Assembly (NCBI RefSeq): GCF_051014445.1
Contig: NW_027488369.1
Coordinates: 13,162,001-13,226,000 of the forward strand
Source: Colletes latitarsis
Taxonomy: Eukaryota; Arthropoda; Insecta; Hymenoptera; Colletidae
Length of the DNA stretch: 64,000 nt
Reading direction: 5' to 3'
Part shown: positions 9,606 to 22,725 of the stretch, in pieces
Layout: the number at the start of each line of letters is the position of its first letter
Position numbering within the stretch: position 1 is the first letter of the stretch
Notes under the pieces: generated by a model
Databases searched by the model: none
What the model was told of the DNA's origin: nothing
The model's input: only the letters and a program-made list of their open reading frames with translations
Made by a program: the position numbers and the translations under genes

Positions 9606-11317
9606 CTCGGTTAGGTCTGGGATTTGTCCTCATCTGGCTCGTACTTTCGCATGATTCGCATACTTTTTCGCCAGATCCAGGCCTTTTTCTGGTTTGGATC
9701 ACGCAGTAATGTGGTACCACACTGAAACAGTCAATTAAACTGGTTGCGATTAATATTTTAGAGCATAACGCCGGTTATGTCACGGGTAGGTCTGGGATAT
9801 GTCCTCATCTGGCTCATACTTTCGCGATTTTCTCACAGTTGTTGGCCAGATCCCGGGCTTTTTCTTGTTTGGATCACGTAGTAATGTGGTACTACACTGT
9901 CAATAAAAGCTGGTTCCGCTTAGTACTTTAGAGGATAACGCTGGTTATGCCTGGGTTAGTTCTGGTATTTGCAATCATCTGGCTCATACTTTCGCGTTTT
10001 TCGCATACTTGTTGACCAGATCCTGGGTTTTTTCTGGTTTGGATCACGTAGTAATTTGGTACCACACCGAAACAGACAATTAAACTGGTTGCGATTAATA
10101 TTTTAGAGGATAACGCCGGTTATGTCACGGTTAGGTCTGGGCTTTGCCCTCATCTGCCTCGTACTTTCGCACTTTTCGCATACTTGTTGGCCAGATCCTG
10201 GGCTTCTTCTGGTTTGGATCACGTAGTGATGTGGTTCCACACCGAAACAGTCAATTAAACCTGGTTGCGATTAATATTTTAGAGGATAACGCCGGTTATG
10301 TCTCGGTTAGGTCTGGCATTTGTCCTCATCTGGCTCGTACTATCGCACGTTTCGCATACTTGTTGGCCAGATCCTGGGCTTTTTGTTGTTGGATCACGTA
10401 GTAATGTGGTACCACACTATCAATAAAAGCTGGTTCCGCTTAGTATTTTAGAGGATAACGCTGGTTATGCCTGGGTTAGTTCTGGTATTTGCAATGATCT
10501 GGCTCATACTTTCGCGTTTTTCGCATACTTGTTGGCCAGATCCTGGGTTTTTTCTGTTTTGGATCCCGTAGTAACGAGGTTCCACACCGAAACAGTCAAT
10601 TAAACTGGTTGCGATCAATATTTTAGAGGATAACGCCGGTTATGTCTCGGGTAGGTCTGGGATTTGTCATCACCAGGCTCGTACTTTCGCGTTTATCGCA
10701 TACTTGTTGGCCAGATCCAGGCCTTTTTCTGGTTTGGATCACGTACTAATGTGATACCACGCTGAAACAGTCAATAGAAGCAGGTTCCGATTAGTATTTT
10801 AGAGGATAATGCTGGTTATGTCTGGGTTAGCTCTTGTATTTGCAATCATCTGGCTCATACATTCGCGTTTTTCGCATACTTGTTGGCCAGATCCTGGGCG
10901 TTTTCTGGTTTGGATCACGTAGTAATGTGGTACCACACCGAAACAGTCAATTAAACCTGGTTGCGATTAATATTTTAGAGGATAACGCCGGTTATGTCTC
11001 GGTTAGGTCTGGCATTTGTCGTCATCTGGCTCGTACTTTCGCGTGTTTCGCATACTTGTTGGTCAGATCCTGGCCTTTTTCTGCTTTGGATCCCGTAGTA
11101 ATGAGAGTCCACACCGAAACAGTCAATTAAACTGGTTGCCATTAATACTTTAGAGGATAACGCCGGCTATGTCTGGGTTAGGTCTGGTATTTGCCCTCAT
11201 CTGGCACGTACTTTCACATTATTTGCATACTTGTTGGCCAGATCCTGGCCTTTTTCTGGTTTGGATCACGTAGTAACGCGGTACCACACCGGAACAGTCA
11301 ATTAAACCTGGTTGCGA
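9606..11317 (+). repeat. Satellite monomers, transition to new variants
   Basis: About ten units in register. The segment 9,835-10,105 repeats 9,315-9,585 at an offset of about 520 bp (three monomers), including 'cccgggctttttcttg' and 'tggtactacactgtc'. The right end carries the first 'cacattatttgcatac' body. Up to about here the linker is consistently the 'gattaatattttagagg' kind by eye. No other element is seen. Confidence 0.8.
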
Positions 11318-14300
11318 TTACTATTTTGGAGGGTAACGTCGGTTATGTCACGGTTAGGTCTGGCATTTGTCCTCATCTGGCTCATACTTTCGCGTTTTTC
11401 GCATACTTGTTGGCCAGATCCTGGGTTTTTTCTGTTTTGGATCCCGTAGTCATGAGGTTCCACACCGAAACAGACAATTAAACTGGTTGCGATTAATATT
11501 TAAGAGGATAACGCCGGTTATGTCTAGGGTAGGTCTGGGATTTGTCATCATCTGGCTCGTACTTTCGCCTTTTTCGCATACTTGCTGGCCAGATCCTGGG
11601 CTTTTTCTGGTTTGGATCACGTAGTATTGTGGTACCACACCGAAACAGTCAATTAAACCTGGTTGCGATTCACATCTTAGCGGATAACCCCGGTTATGTC
11701 TGGGTTAGGTCTGGTATTTGCCCTCATCTGGCACGCACTTTCGCATTATTCGCATACTTGTTGGCCAGATCCTGGCCTTTTTCTGGTTTGGATCACGTAG
11801 TATCGCGGTACCACACCGAAACAGTCAATTAAACCTGGTTGCGATTACTATTTTGGAGGATAACGTCGGTTATGTCTGGGTTTGGTCTGGTATTTGCAAT
11901 CATCTGGCTCATACTTTCGCGTTTTTCGCATACTTGTTGGCCAGATCCTGGGTTTTTTCTGTTTTGGATCCCGTAGTAATGAGATTCCACACCGAAACAG
12001 TCAATTTAACTGGTTGCGATTAATATTTTAGAGGATAACGCCGGTTATGTCTCGGTTAGGTCTGGGATTTGCCCTCATCTGCCTCTTACAATCACACTTT
12101 TCGCATACTTGTTGGCCAGATCCTGGGCTTTTTCTTGTTTGTATCACGTAGTAATGTGGTACCACACTGTCAATAAAAGCTGGTTCCGCTTAGTATTTTA
12201 GAGGATAACGCTGGTTATGCCTGGGTTAGTTCTGGTATTTGCAATCATCTGGCTCATACTTTCGCGGTTTTCGCATACTTGTTGGCCAGATCCTGGGTTT
12301 TTTCTGTTCTGGATCCCGTAGTAATGAGAGTCCACACCGAAACAGTCAATTAAACTGGTTGCGATTAATATTTTAGAGGATAACGCCGGTTATGTCTGGG
12401 TTAGGTCTGATATTTGCCCTCATCTGGCACGTGCTTTCGCATTATTCGCATACTTGTTGACCAGATCCTAGGCTTTTTCTGGTTTGGATCACGTAGTAAT
12501 GTGGTACCACACTGTCAATAAAAGCTGGTTCCGATTAATAGTTTAGAGGATAACGCCGGTTATGGCTGGGTTAGGTCTGGGATTTGCCCTCATCTGCCTC
12601 TTACAATCGCACTTTTCGCACACTTGTTGGCCAGATCCTGGGCTTTTTCTGGTTTGGATCACGTAGTAATGTGGTACCACACTGTCAATAAAAGCTGGTT
12701 CCGCTTAGTATTTTAGAGGATAACGCTGGTTATGCCAGGGTTAGTTCTGGTATTTGCTATCATCTGGCTCATACATTCGCGTTTTTCGCATACTTGTTGG
12801 CCAGATCCTGGGCTTCTTCTGGTTTGGATCACGTAGTATTGTGGTACCACACCGAAACAGTCAATTAAACCTGGTTGCGATTACTGTTTTGGAGGATAAC
12901 GTCGGTTATGTCTGGGTTTGGTCTGGTATTTGCCCTCATCTGGCTCGTACTTTCGCGTTTTTCGCATTGTTGTTTGTCAGATCCTGGGTTTTTTCTGGTT
13001 TGGATCCCGTAGTAATGTGGTACCACACCGAAACAGTTAATTAAACCTGGTTGCGATTAATATTTTAGAGGATAACGCCGGTTATGTCACGGTTAGGTCT
13101 GGCATTTGTCCTCATCTGGCTCATACTTTCGCGTTTATCGCATACTTTTTGGCCAGATCCAGGCCTTTTTCTGGTTTGGATCACGTAGTAATGTGGTACC
13201 ACACTGAAACAGTCAACTAAACTGGTTGCGATTAATATTTTAGAGGATAACGCCGGTTATGTCTCGTTTAGGTCTGGGATTTGCCCTCATCGGCCTCTTA
13301 CAATCGCACTTTTCGCATACTTCTTGGCCAGATCCTGGGCTTTTTCTGGTTTGGATCACGTAGTAATGTGGTACCACACTGTCAATAAAAGCTGGTTCCG
13401 ATTAATAGTTTAGAGGATAACGCCGGTTATGCCTGGGTTAGGTCTGGTATTTGCAATCATCTGGCTCATACATTCGCGTTTTTCGCATACTTTTTGGCCA
13501 GATCCAGGCCTTCTTCTGGCTTGGACCACGTAGTAAAGTGGTACCACACTGAAACAGTCAATTAAACCTGGTTCCGATTAGTATTTTAGAGGATAACGCT
13601 GGTTAAGTCTGGGATAGTTCTGGTATTTGCAATCATCTGGCTCATACTTTCGCGTTTTTCTCATAGTTGTTGGCCAGGTCCTGGGCTTTTTCTGGTTTGG
13701 ATCACGTAGTATTGTGGTACCACACCGAAACAGTCAATTAAACCTGGTTGCGTTTAATATTTTAGAGGATAACGCCGGTTATGTCTAGGTTAGGTCTGGG
13801 ATTTGCCCTCATCTGCCTCGTACTTTCGCACTTTTCGCATACTTGTTGGCCAGATCCTGGGCTTTTTCTTGTTTGGATCACGTAGTAATGTGGTACCACA
13901 CTGTCAATAAAAGCTGGTTGCGCTTAGTACTTTAGAGGATAACGCTGGTTATGCCTGGGTTAGTTCTGGTATTTGCAATCATCTGGCTCATACTTTAGCG
14001 TTTTTCGCATACTGGTTGGCCAGATCCTGGGTTTTTTCTGGTTTGGATCCCGTCGCAATGTGGTTCCACACCGAAACAGTCAGTTAAACCTGGTTGCGAT
14101 TAATATTTTAGAGGATATTGCCGGTTATGTCTAGTTTAGGTCTGGTATTTGCCATCATCTCGCTCGTACTTCCGCACTTTTCGCATACTTGTTGGCCAGA
14201 TCCCGGGCTTTTTCTTGTTTGGATCACGTAGTAATGTGGTACTACACTGTCAATAAAAGCTGGTTCCGCTTAGTACTTTAGAGGATAACGCTGGTTATGC

Positions 14301-14639
14301 CTGAGTTAGTTCTGGTATTTGCAATCATCTGGCTCATACTTTCGCGTTTTTCGCATACTTGTTGACCAGATCCTGGGTTTTTTCTGGTTTGGATCCCGTA
14401 GTAATGTGGTACCACACCGAAACAGTCAATTAAACCTGGTTGCGATTAATATTTTAGAGGATAACGCTGGTTATGCCTGGGTTAGTTCTGGTATTTGCAA
14501 TCATCTGGCTCATACTTTCGCGTTTTTCGCATTCTTGTTGGCCAGATCCTGGGTTTTTTCTGGTATGGATCCCGTAGTAATGAGGTTCCACACCGAAACA
14601 GTCAACTAACAGGTTGCGATTAAAATTTTAGAGGATACC
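11318..14639 (+). repeat. Satellite monomers, mixed old and new subfamilies
   Basis: The first 'attactattttggagg' linker appears at about 11,318 and the first 'ctgcctcttacaatc' body at about 12,085. Older types are interspersed with these. The segment around 13,900-14,180 ('ggttgcgcttagtacttt', 'catactttagcg', 'gaggatattgccgg') is repeated 7,140 bp downstream at about 21,040-21,320. No gene is seen. Confidence 0.8.
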
Positions 14640-15140
14640 GCCGGTTATGTCTCGGGTAGGTCTGGGATATGTCCTCATCTGGCTCGTACTTTCGCATTTT
14701 TCGCATACATGTTGGCCAGATCCTGGGCTTTTTCTGGTTTGGATCACGTAGCATTGTGGTACCAGACAGAAACAGTCAATTAAACCTGATTGCGATTAAT
14801 ATTTTAGAGGATAACGCCAGTTATGTCACGGTTAGGTCTGGGATTTGCCCTCATCTGCCTCGTACTTTCGCACTTTTCGCATACTTGTTGGCCAGATCCT
14901 GGGCTTCTTCTGGTTTGGGTCACGTAGTGATGTGGTACCACACTGTCAATTAAAGCTGGTTCTGCTTAGTATTTTAGAGGATAACGCTGGTTATGCCTGG
15001 GTTAGTTCTGGTAATTGCAATCATCTGGCTCATAGTTTCGCGTTTTTCGCATACTTGTTGGCCAGATCCTGGGTTTTTTATGTTTTGGATCCCGTACTAA
15101 TGACGTTCCACACCGAAACAGTCAATTAAACTGGTTGCGA
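14640..15140 (+). repeat. 4-monomer-spaced duplication, copy 1
   Basis: Matches 15,336-15,836 at an offset of 696 bp (four monomers). Shared markers are 'accagacagaaacagtc', 'taacgccagttatgtcacgg' and 'cttcttctggtttgggtcac'. It ends where this copy reads 'agagaataacg' and the other switches to 'tacaatcttggagg'. Confidence 0.87.
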
Positions 15141-15335
15141 TTAATATTTTAGAGAATAACGCCGGTTATGTCTCGGGTAGGTCTGAGATTTGTCCTTATC
15201 TCGTTCGTACGTTCGCGTTTTTCGCATACTTGTTGGCCAGATCCTGGCCTTTTTCTGGTTTGGATCCCGTAGTAATGAGGTTCCACACCGAAACAGACAA
15301 TTAAACTGGTTGCGATTAATATTTAAGAGGATAAC

Positions 15336-15836
15336 GCCGGTTATGTCTCGGGTAGGTCTGGGATATGTCCTCATCTGGCTCGTACTTTCGCGTTTATCGC
15401 ATACTTGTTGGCCAGATCCTGGGCTTTTTCTGGTTTGGATCACGTAGTATTGTGGTACCAGACAGAAACAGTCAATTAAACCTGATTGCGATTAATATTT
15501 TAGAGGATAACGCCAGTTATGTCACGGTTAGGTCTGGGATTTGCCCTCATCTGCCTCGTACTTTCGCACTTTTCGCATACTTGTTGGCCAGATCCTGGGC
15601 TTCTTCTGGTTTGGGTCACGTAGTGATGTGGTACCACACTGTCAATTAAAGCTGGTTCTGCTTAGTATTTTAGAGGATAACGCTGGTTATGCCTGGGTTA
15701 GTTCTGGTATTTGCAATTATCTGGCTCATACTTTCGCGTTTTTCGCATACTTGTTGGCCAGATCCTGGGTTTTTTCTGCTTTGGATCCCGTAGTAATGAG
15801 GTTCCACACCGAAACAGTCAATTAAACTGGTTGCGA
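15336..15836 (+). repeat. 4-monomer-spaced duplication, copy 2
   Basis: Second copy of 14,640-15,140. One difference is 'cgtttatcgcatac' here against 'catttttcgcatac' in copy 1, a state shared with other blocks, which could reflect exchange between copies. The same trio of markers returns near 22,960-23,150, 25,750-25,950, 36,890-37,090 and 40,220-40,420, so this segment has spread widely through the array. Confidence 0.86.
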
Positions 15837-15896
15837 TTACAATCTTGGAGGATAACGTCGGTTATGTCACGGTTAGGTCTGGCATTTGTCCTCATC

Positions 15897-17606
15897 TGGC
15901 TCGTACTTTCGCGTTTATCGCATACTTGTTGGCCAGATCCAGGCCTTTTTCTGGTTTGGATCACGTAGTAATGTGGTACCACGCTGAAACAGTCAATAGA
16001 AGCAGGTTCCGATTAGTATTTTAGAGGATAATGCTGGTTATGTCTGGATTAGCTCTTGTATTTGCAATCATCTGGCTCATACATTCGCGTTTTTCGCATA
16101 CTTGTTGGCCAGATCCTGGGCTTCTTCTGGTTTGGATCACGTAGTAACGCGGTACCACACCGGAACAGTCAATTAAACCAGGTTGCGATTACAATCTAGG
16201 AGGATAACGTCGGTTATGTCACGGTTAGGTCTGGCATTTGTCCTCATCTGGCTCATACTTTCGCGTTTTTCGCATACTTGTTGGCCAGATCCTGGGTTTT
16301 TTCTGTTTTCGATCCCGTAGTAATGAGGTTCCACACCGAAACAGACAATTAAACTGGTTGCGATTAATATTTAAGAGGATAACGCCGGTTATGTCTAGGG
16401 TAGGTCTGGGATTTGTCATCATCTGGCTCGTACTTTCGACTTTTTCGCATACTTGCTGGCCAGATCCTGGGCTTTTTCTGGTTTGGATCACGTAGTATTG
16501 TGGTACCACACCGAAACAGTCAATTAAACCTGGTTGCGATTAATATTTTAGAGGATAACGCCGGTTATGTCTGGGTTAGGTCTGGTATTTGCCCTCATCT
16601 GGCACGCACTTTCGCATTATTCGCATACTTGTTGGCCAGATCCTGGCCTTTTTCTGGTTTGGATCACGTAGCATCTCGGTACCACACCGAAACAGTCAAT
16701 TAAACCTGGTTGCGATTACTATTTTGGAGGATTACGTCGGTTATGTCTGGGTTTGGTCTGGTATTTGCAATCATCCGGCTCATACTTTCGCGTTTTTCGC
16801 ATACTTGTTGGCCAGATCCTGGGTTTTTTCTGTTTTGGATCCCGTAGTAATGAGATTCCACACCGAAACAGTCAATTTAACTGATTGCGATTAATATTTT
16901 AGAGGATAACGCCGGTTATGTCTCGGTTAGGTCTGGGATTTGCCCTCATCTGCCTCTTACAATCGCACTTTTCGCATACTTGTTGGTCAGATCCTGGGCT
17001 TTTTCTTGTTTGGATCACGTAGTAATGTGGTACCAAACTGTCAATAAAAGCTGGTTCCGCTTAGTATTTTAGAGGATAACGCTGGTTAAGCCTGGGTTAG
17101 TTCTGGTATTTGCAATCATCTGGCTCATACTTTCGCCTTTTTCGCATACTTGTTGGCCAGATCCTGGGTTTTTTCTGTTTTGGATCCCGTAGTAATGAGA
17201 GTCCACACCGAAACAGTCAATTAAACTGGTTGCGATTAATATTTTAGAGGATAACGCCGGTTATGTCTGGGTTAGGTCTGGTATTTGCCCTCATCTGGCA
17301 CGTACTTTCGCATTATTCGCATACTTGTTGACCAGATCCTAGGCTTTTTCTGGTTCGGATCACGTAGTAATGTGGTACCACAGTGTCAATAAAAGCTGGT
17401 TCCGATTAATAGTTTAGAGGATAACGCCGGTTATGGCTGGGTTAGGTCTGGTATTTGCCCACATCTGGCTCGTACTTTCGCGTTTTTCGCATTGTTGTTG
17501 GTCAGATCCTGGGTTTTTTCTGGTTTGGATCTCGTAGTAAAGTGGTACCACACCGAAACAGTCAATTAAACCTGGTTGCGATTAATATTTTAGAGGATAA
17601 CGCCGG
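15897..17606 (+). repeat. Duplicated block (15-monomer spacing), copy 1
   Basis: Matches 18,508-20,217 at an offset of 2,611 bp. Shared private variants include 'ctggattagctcttg', 'aatatttaagagg', 'cttgctggccag', 'gaggattacgtcgg', 'gatctcgtagtaaagtgg' and 'ggttaagcctggg'. A short stretch near 16,121-16,145 differs strongly ('cttcttctggtttggatcac' against 'ttttttctgttttggatccc'), which looks like a gene-conversion tract. Confidence 0.9.
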
Positions 17607-18507
17607 TTGTGTCACGGTTAGGTCTGTCATTTGCCCTCCTCTGCCTCGTACTATCGCACTTTTCGCATACTTGTTGGCCAGATCCCGGGCTTTTTCTTGT
17701 TTGGATCACGTAGTAATGTGGTACTACACTGTCAATAAAAGCTGGTTCCGCTTAGTACTTTAGAGGATAACGCTGGTTATGCCTGAGTTAGTTCTGGTAT
17801 TTGCAATCATCTGGCTCATACTTTCGCGTTTTTCGCATACTTGTTGACCAGATCCTGGGTTTTTTCTGGTTTGGATCCCATAGTAATATGGTACCACACC
17901 GAAACAGTCAATTAAACCTGGTTGCGATTAATATTTTAGAGGATAACGCTGGTTATGCCTGGGTTAGTTCTGGTGTTTGCAATCATCTGGCTCATACTTT
18001 CGCGTTTTTCGCATTCTTGTTGGCCAGATCCTGGGTTTTTTCTGGTTTGGATCCCGTAGTAATGAGGTTCCACACCGAAACAGTCAATTAAACAGGTTGC
18101 GATTAATATTTTAGAGGATACCGCCGGTTATGTCTCGGGTAGGTCTGGGATATGTCCTCATCTGGCTCGTACTTTCGCGTTTATCGCATACTTGTTGGCC
18201 AGATCCTGGGCTTTATGTTGCTTGGATCACGTAGTAATGTGGTACCACACTATCAATAAAAGCTGGTTCCGCTTAGTATTTTAGAGGATAACGCTTGTTA
18301 TGCCTGGGTTAGTTCTGGTATTTGCAATCATCTGGCTCATACTTTCGCGTTTTTCGCATACTTGTTGGCCAGATCCTGGGTTTTTTCTGTTTTGGATCCC
18401 GTAGTAATGAGGTTCCACACCGAAACAGTCAATTAAACTGGTTGCGATTAATATTTTAGAGGATAACGCCGGTTATGTCTCGGGTAGGTCTGGGATTTGT
18501 CATCATC
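17607..18507 (+). repeat. Satellite monomers between the two 2.6-kb-spaced copies
   Basis: About five units in register. The segment 17,607-18,180 matches 21,440-22,010 and 22,137-22,707, including 'gtctgtcatttgccctcctc' and 'tctggtgtttgcaatc'. It is therefore a member of a widely copied block and not a unique spacer. Confidence 0.82.
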
Positions 18508-20217
18508 AGGCTCGTACTTTCGCGTTTATCGCATACTTGTTGGCCAGATCCAGGCCTTTTTCTGGTTTGGATCACGTAGTAATGTGGTACCACGCTGAAA
18601 CAGTCAATAGAAGCAGGTTCCGATTAGTATTTTAGAGGATAATGCTGGTTATGTCTGGATTAGCTCTTGTATTTGCAATCATCTGGCTCATACAGTCGCG
18701 TTTTTCGCATACTTGTTGGCCAGATCCTGGGTTTTTTCTGTTTTGGATCCCGTAGTAACGCGGTACCACACCGGAACAGTCAATTAAACCTGGTTGCGAT
18801 TACAATCTTGGAGGATAACGTCGGTTATGTCACGGTTATGTCTGGCATTTGTCCTCATCTGGCTCATACTTTCGCGTTTTTCGCATACTTGTTGGCCAGA
18901 TCCTGGGTTTTTTCTGTTTTGGATCCCGTAGTAATGAGGTTCCACACCGAAACAGACAATTAAACTGGTTGCGATTAATATTTAAGAGGACAACGCCGGT
19001 TATGTCTAGGGTAGGTCTGGGATTTGACATCATCTGGCTCGTACTTTCGCCTTTTTCGCATACTTGCTGGCCAGATTCTGGGCTTTTTCTGGCTTGGATC
19101 ACGTAGTATTGTGGTACCACACCGAAACAGTCAATTAAACCTGGTTGCGATTAATATTTTAGAGGATAACGCCGGTTATGTCTGGGTTAGGTCTGGTATT
19201 TGCCCTCATCTGGCACGCACTTTCGCATTATACGCATACTTGTTGGCCAGATCCTGGCCTTTTTCTGGTTTGGATCACGTAGTATCTCGGTACCACACCG
19301 AAACAGTCAATTAAACCTGGTTGCGATTACTATTTTGGAGGATTACGTCGGTTATGTCTGGGTTTGGTCTGGTATTTGCAATCATCTGGCTCATACTTTC
19401 GCGTTTTTCGCATACTTGTTGGCCAGATCCTGTGTTTTTTCTGTTTTGGATCCCGTAGTAATGAGATTCCACACCGAAACAGTCAATTTAACTGGTTGCG
19501 ATTAATATTTTAGAGGATAACGCCGGTTATGTCTCGGTTAGGTCTGGGATTTGCCCTCATCTGCCTCTTACAATCGCACTTTTCGCATACTTGCTGGCCA
19601 GATCCTGGGCTTTTTCTTGTTTGGATCACGTAGTAATGTGGTACCACACTGTCAATAAAAGCTGGTTCCGCTTAGTATTTTAGAGGATTACGCTGGTTAA
19701 GCCTGGGTTAGTTCTGGTATTTGCAATCATCTGACTCATACTTTCGCCTTTTTCGCATACTTGTTGGCCAGATCCTGGGTTTTTTCTGTTTTGGATCCCG
19801 TAGTAATGAGAGTCCACACCGAAACAGTCAATTAAACTGGTTGCGATTAATATTTTAGAGGATAACGCCGGTTATGTCTGGGTTAGGTCTGGTATTTGCC
19901 CTCATCTGGCACGTACTTTCGCATTATTCGCATACTTGTTGACCAGATCCTAGGCTTTTTCTGGTTCGGATCACGTAGTAATGTGGTACCACAGTGTCAA
20001 TAAAAGCTGGTTCCGATTAATAGTTTAGAGGATAACGCCGGTTATGGCTGGGTTAGGTCTGGTATTTGCCCACATCTGGCTCGTACTTTCGCGTTTTTCG
20101 CATTGTTGTTGGTCAGATCCTGGGTTTTTTCTGGTTTGGATCTCGTAGTAAAGTGGTACCACACCGAAACAGTCAATTAAACCTGGTTGCGATTAATATT
20201 TTAGAGGATAACGCCGG
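18508..20217 (+). repeat. Duplicated block (15-monomer spacing), copy 2
   Basis: Second copy of 15,897-17,606. At its right end a 2-bp deletion gives 'cgccggttgtctcgg' where copy 1 has 'cgccggttgtgtcacgg', and the copies then diverge. The deletion lies at the block edge and may mark the junction of the exchange. Confidence 0.9.
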
Positions 20218-21331
20218 TTGTCTCGGTTAGGTCTGGGATTTGCCCTCATCTGCCTCTTACAATCGCACTTTTCGCAGACTTGTTGGCCAGATCCTGGGCT
20301 TTTTCTGGTTTGGATCACGTAGTAATGTGGTACCACACTGTCAATAAAACCTGGTTCCGATTAATAGTTTAGAGGATAACGCCGGTTATGCCTGGGTTAG
20401 GTCTGGTATTTGCAATCATCTGGCTCATATATTCGCGTTTTTCGCATACTTTTTGGCCAGATCCAGGCCTTCTTCTGGCTTGGACCACGTAGTAAAGTGG
20501 TACCACACTGAAACAGTCAATAAAAGCTGGTTGCGCTTAGTACTTTAGAGGATAACGCTGGTTATGCCTGGGTTAGATCTCGTATTCGCAATCATCTGGC
20601 TCATACTTTAGCGTTTTTCGCATACTGGCTGGCCAGATCCTGGGTTTTTTCTGGTTTGGATCCCGTAGTAATGAGGTTCCACACCGAAACAGTCAATTAA
20701 ACAGGTTGCGATTAATATTTTAGAGGATACCGCCGGTTATGTCCCGGGTAGGTCTGGGATATGTCCTCATCTGGCTCGTACTTTCGCGTTTATCGCATAC
20801 TTGTTGGCCAGATCCTGGCCTTTTTCTGGTTTGGATCACGTAGTAAAGTGGTACCACACTGAAACAGTCAATAGAAGCTGGTTCCGATTAGTGTTTTAGA
20901 GGATAACGCTGGTTATGTCTGGGTTAGTTCTGGAATTTGAAATCATCTGGCTCATACATTCGCGTTTTTCGTATACTTGTTGGCCAGATCCTGGGCTTTT
21001 TCTGGTTTGGATCACGTAGTATTGTGGTACCAGACCGAAACAGTCAATAAAAGCTGGTTGCGCTTAGTACTTTAGAGGATAACGCTGGTTATGCCTGGGT
21101 TAGTTCTCGTATTCGCAATCATCTGGCTCATACTTTAGCGTTTTTCGCATACTGGTTGGCCAGATCCTGGGTTTTTTCTGGTTTGGATCCCGTCGCAATG
21201 TGGTTCCACACCGAAACAGTCAATTAAACCTGGTTGCGATTAATATTTTAGAGGATATTGCCGGTTATGTCTAGTTTAGGTCTGGTATTTGCCATCATCT
21301 CGCTCGTACTTCCGCATTTTTCGCTTATTTG
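20218..21331 (+). repeat. Satellite monomers with repeated 'tactttagcg' units
   Basis: Two near-copies of one unit occur at about 20,519-20,660 and 21,046-21,187, both with 'ggttgcgcttagtacttt', 'tctcgtattcgcaatc' and 'tactttagcgtttttcgc'. These match the older version at about 13,910-14,050. The body 'tttgaaatcatctggctc' near 20,936 is also seen near 22,858 and 24,252. No other element is seen. Confidence 0.8.
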
Positions 21332-22028
21332 TTGGCCTGATCCTAGCCTTTTTACGGTTTGGATCACGTAGTAATGCGGTACCACACCGAAACAGTCAAT
21401 TAAACCTGGATGCGATAAATATTTTAGAGGATAAGGCCGGTTGTGTCACGGTTAGGTCTGTCATTTGCCCTCCTCTGCCTCGTACTATCGCACTTTTCGC
21501 ATACTTGTTGGCCAGATCCCGGGCTTTTTCTTGTTTGGATCACGTAGTAATGTGGTACTACACTGTCAATAAAAGCTGGTTCCGCTTAGTACTTTAGAGG
21601 ATAACGCTGGTTATGCCTGTTTTAGTTCTGGTATTTGCAATCATCTGGCTCATACTTTCGCGTTTTTCGCATACTTGTTGACCAGATCCTGGGTTTTTTC
21701 TGGTTTGGATCCCGTAGTAATGTGGTACCACACCGAAACAGTCAATTAAACCTGGTTGCGATTAATATTTTAGAGGATAACGCTGGTTATGCCTGGGTTA
21801 GTTCTGGTGTTTGCAATCATCTGGCTCATACTTTCGCGTTTTTCGCATTCTTGTTGGCCAGATCCTGGGTTTTTTCTGGTTTGGATCCCGTAGTAATGAG
21901 GTTCCACACCGAAACAGTCAATTAAACAGGTTGCGATTAATATTTTAGAGGATACCGCCGGTTATGTCTCGGGTAGGTCTGGGATATGTCCTCATCTGGC
22001 TCGTACTTTCGCGTTTATCGCATACTTG
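21332..22028 (+). repeat. 697-bp tetramer tandem duplication, copy 1
   Basis: A four-monomer unit directly followed by its second copy at an offset of 697 bp. The shared start is 'gttggcctgatcctagc' with 'tttacggtttgg'. Shared internal markers are 'gataaggccggttgtg' and 'tctggtgtttgc'. The breakpoint falls within the conserved 'gttggcc(a/t)gatcct' box, where unequal pairing would be easiest. Confidence 0.92.
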
Positions 22029-22725
22029 TTGGCCTGATCCTAGCGTTTTTACGGTTTGGATCACGTAGTAATGCGGTACCACACCGGAACAGTCACTTAA
22101 ACCTGGATGCGATAAATATTTTAGAGGATAAGGCCGGTTGTGTCACGGTTAGGTCTGTCATTTGCCCTCCTCTGCCTCGTACTATCGCACTTTTCGCATA
22201 CTTGTTGGCCAGATCCCGGGCTTTTTCTTGTTTGGATCACGTAGTAATGTGGTACTACACTGTCAATAAAAGCTGGTTCCGCTTAGTACTTTAGAGCATA
22301 ACGCTGGTTATGCCTGAGTTAGTTCTGGTATTTGCAATCATCTGGCTCATACTTTCGCGTTTTTCGCATGCTTGTTGACCAGATCCTGGGTTTTTTCTGG
22401 TTTGGATCCCGTAGTAATGTGGTACCACACCGAAACAGTCAATTAAACCTGGTTGCGATTAATATTTTAGAGGATAACGCTGGTTATGCCTGGGTTAGTT
22501 CTGGTGTTTGCAATCATCTGGCTCATACTTTCGCGTTTTTCGCATTCTTGTTGGCCAGATCCTGGGTTTTTTCTGGTTTGGATCCCGTAGTAACGAGGTT
22601 CCACACCGAAACAGTCAATTAAACAGGTTGCGATTAATATTTTAGAGGATACCGCCGGTTATGTCTCGGGTAGGTCTGGGATATGTCCTCATCTGGCTCG
22701 TACTTTCGCGTTTATCGCATACTTG
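22029..22725 (+). repeat. 697-bp tetramer tandem duplication, copy 2
   Basis: Direct continuation of copy 1 with only a few substitutions (for example 'ctagcgttttta' for 'ctagcctttta', 'tagagcataacg' for 'tagaggataacg', and 'gtagtaacgagg' for 'gtagtaatgagg'). This is a clean example of a tetrameric higher-order unit present twice. Confidence 0.92.
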
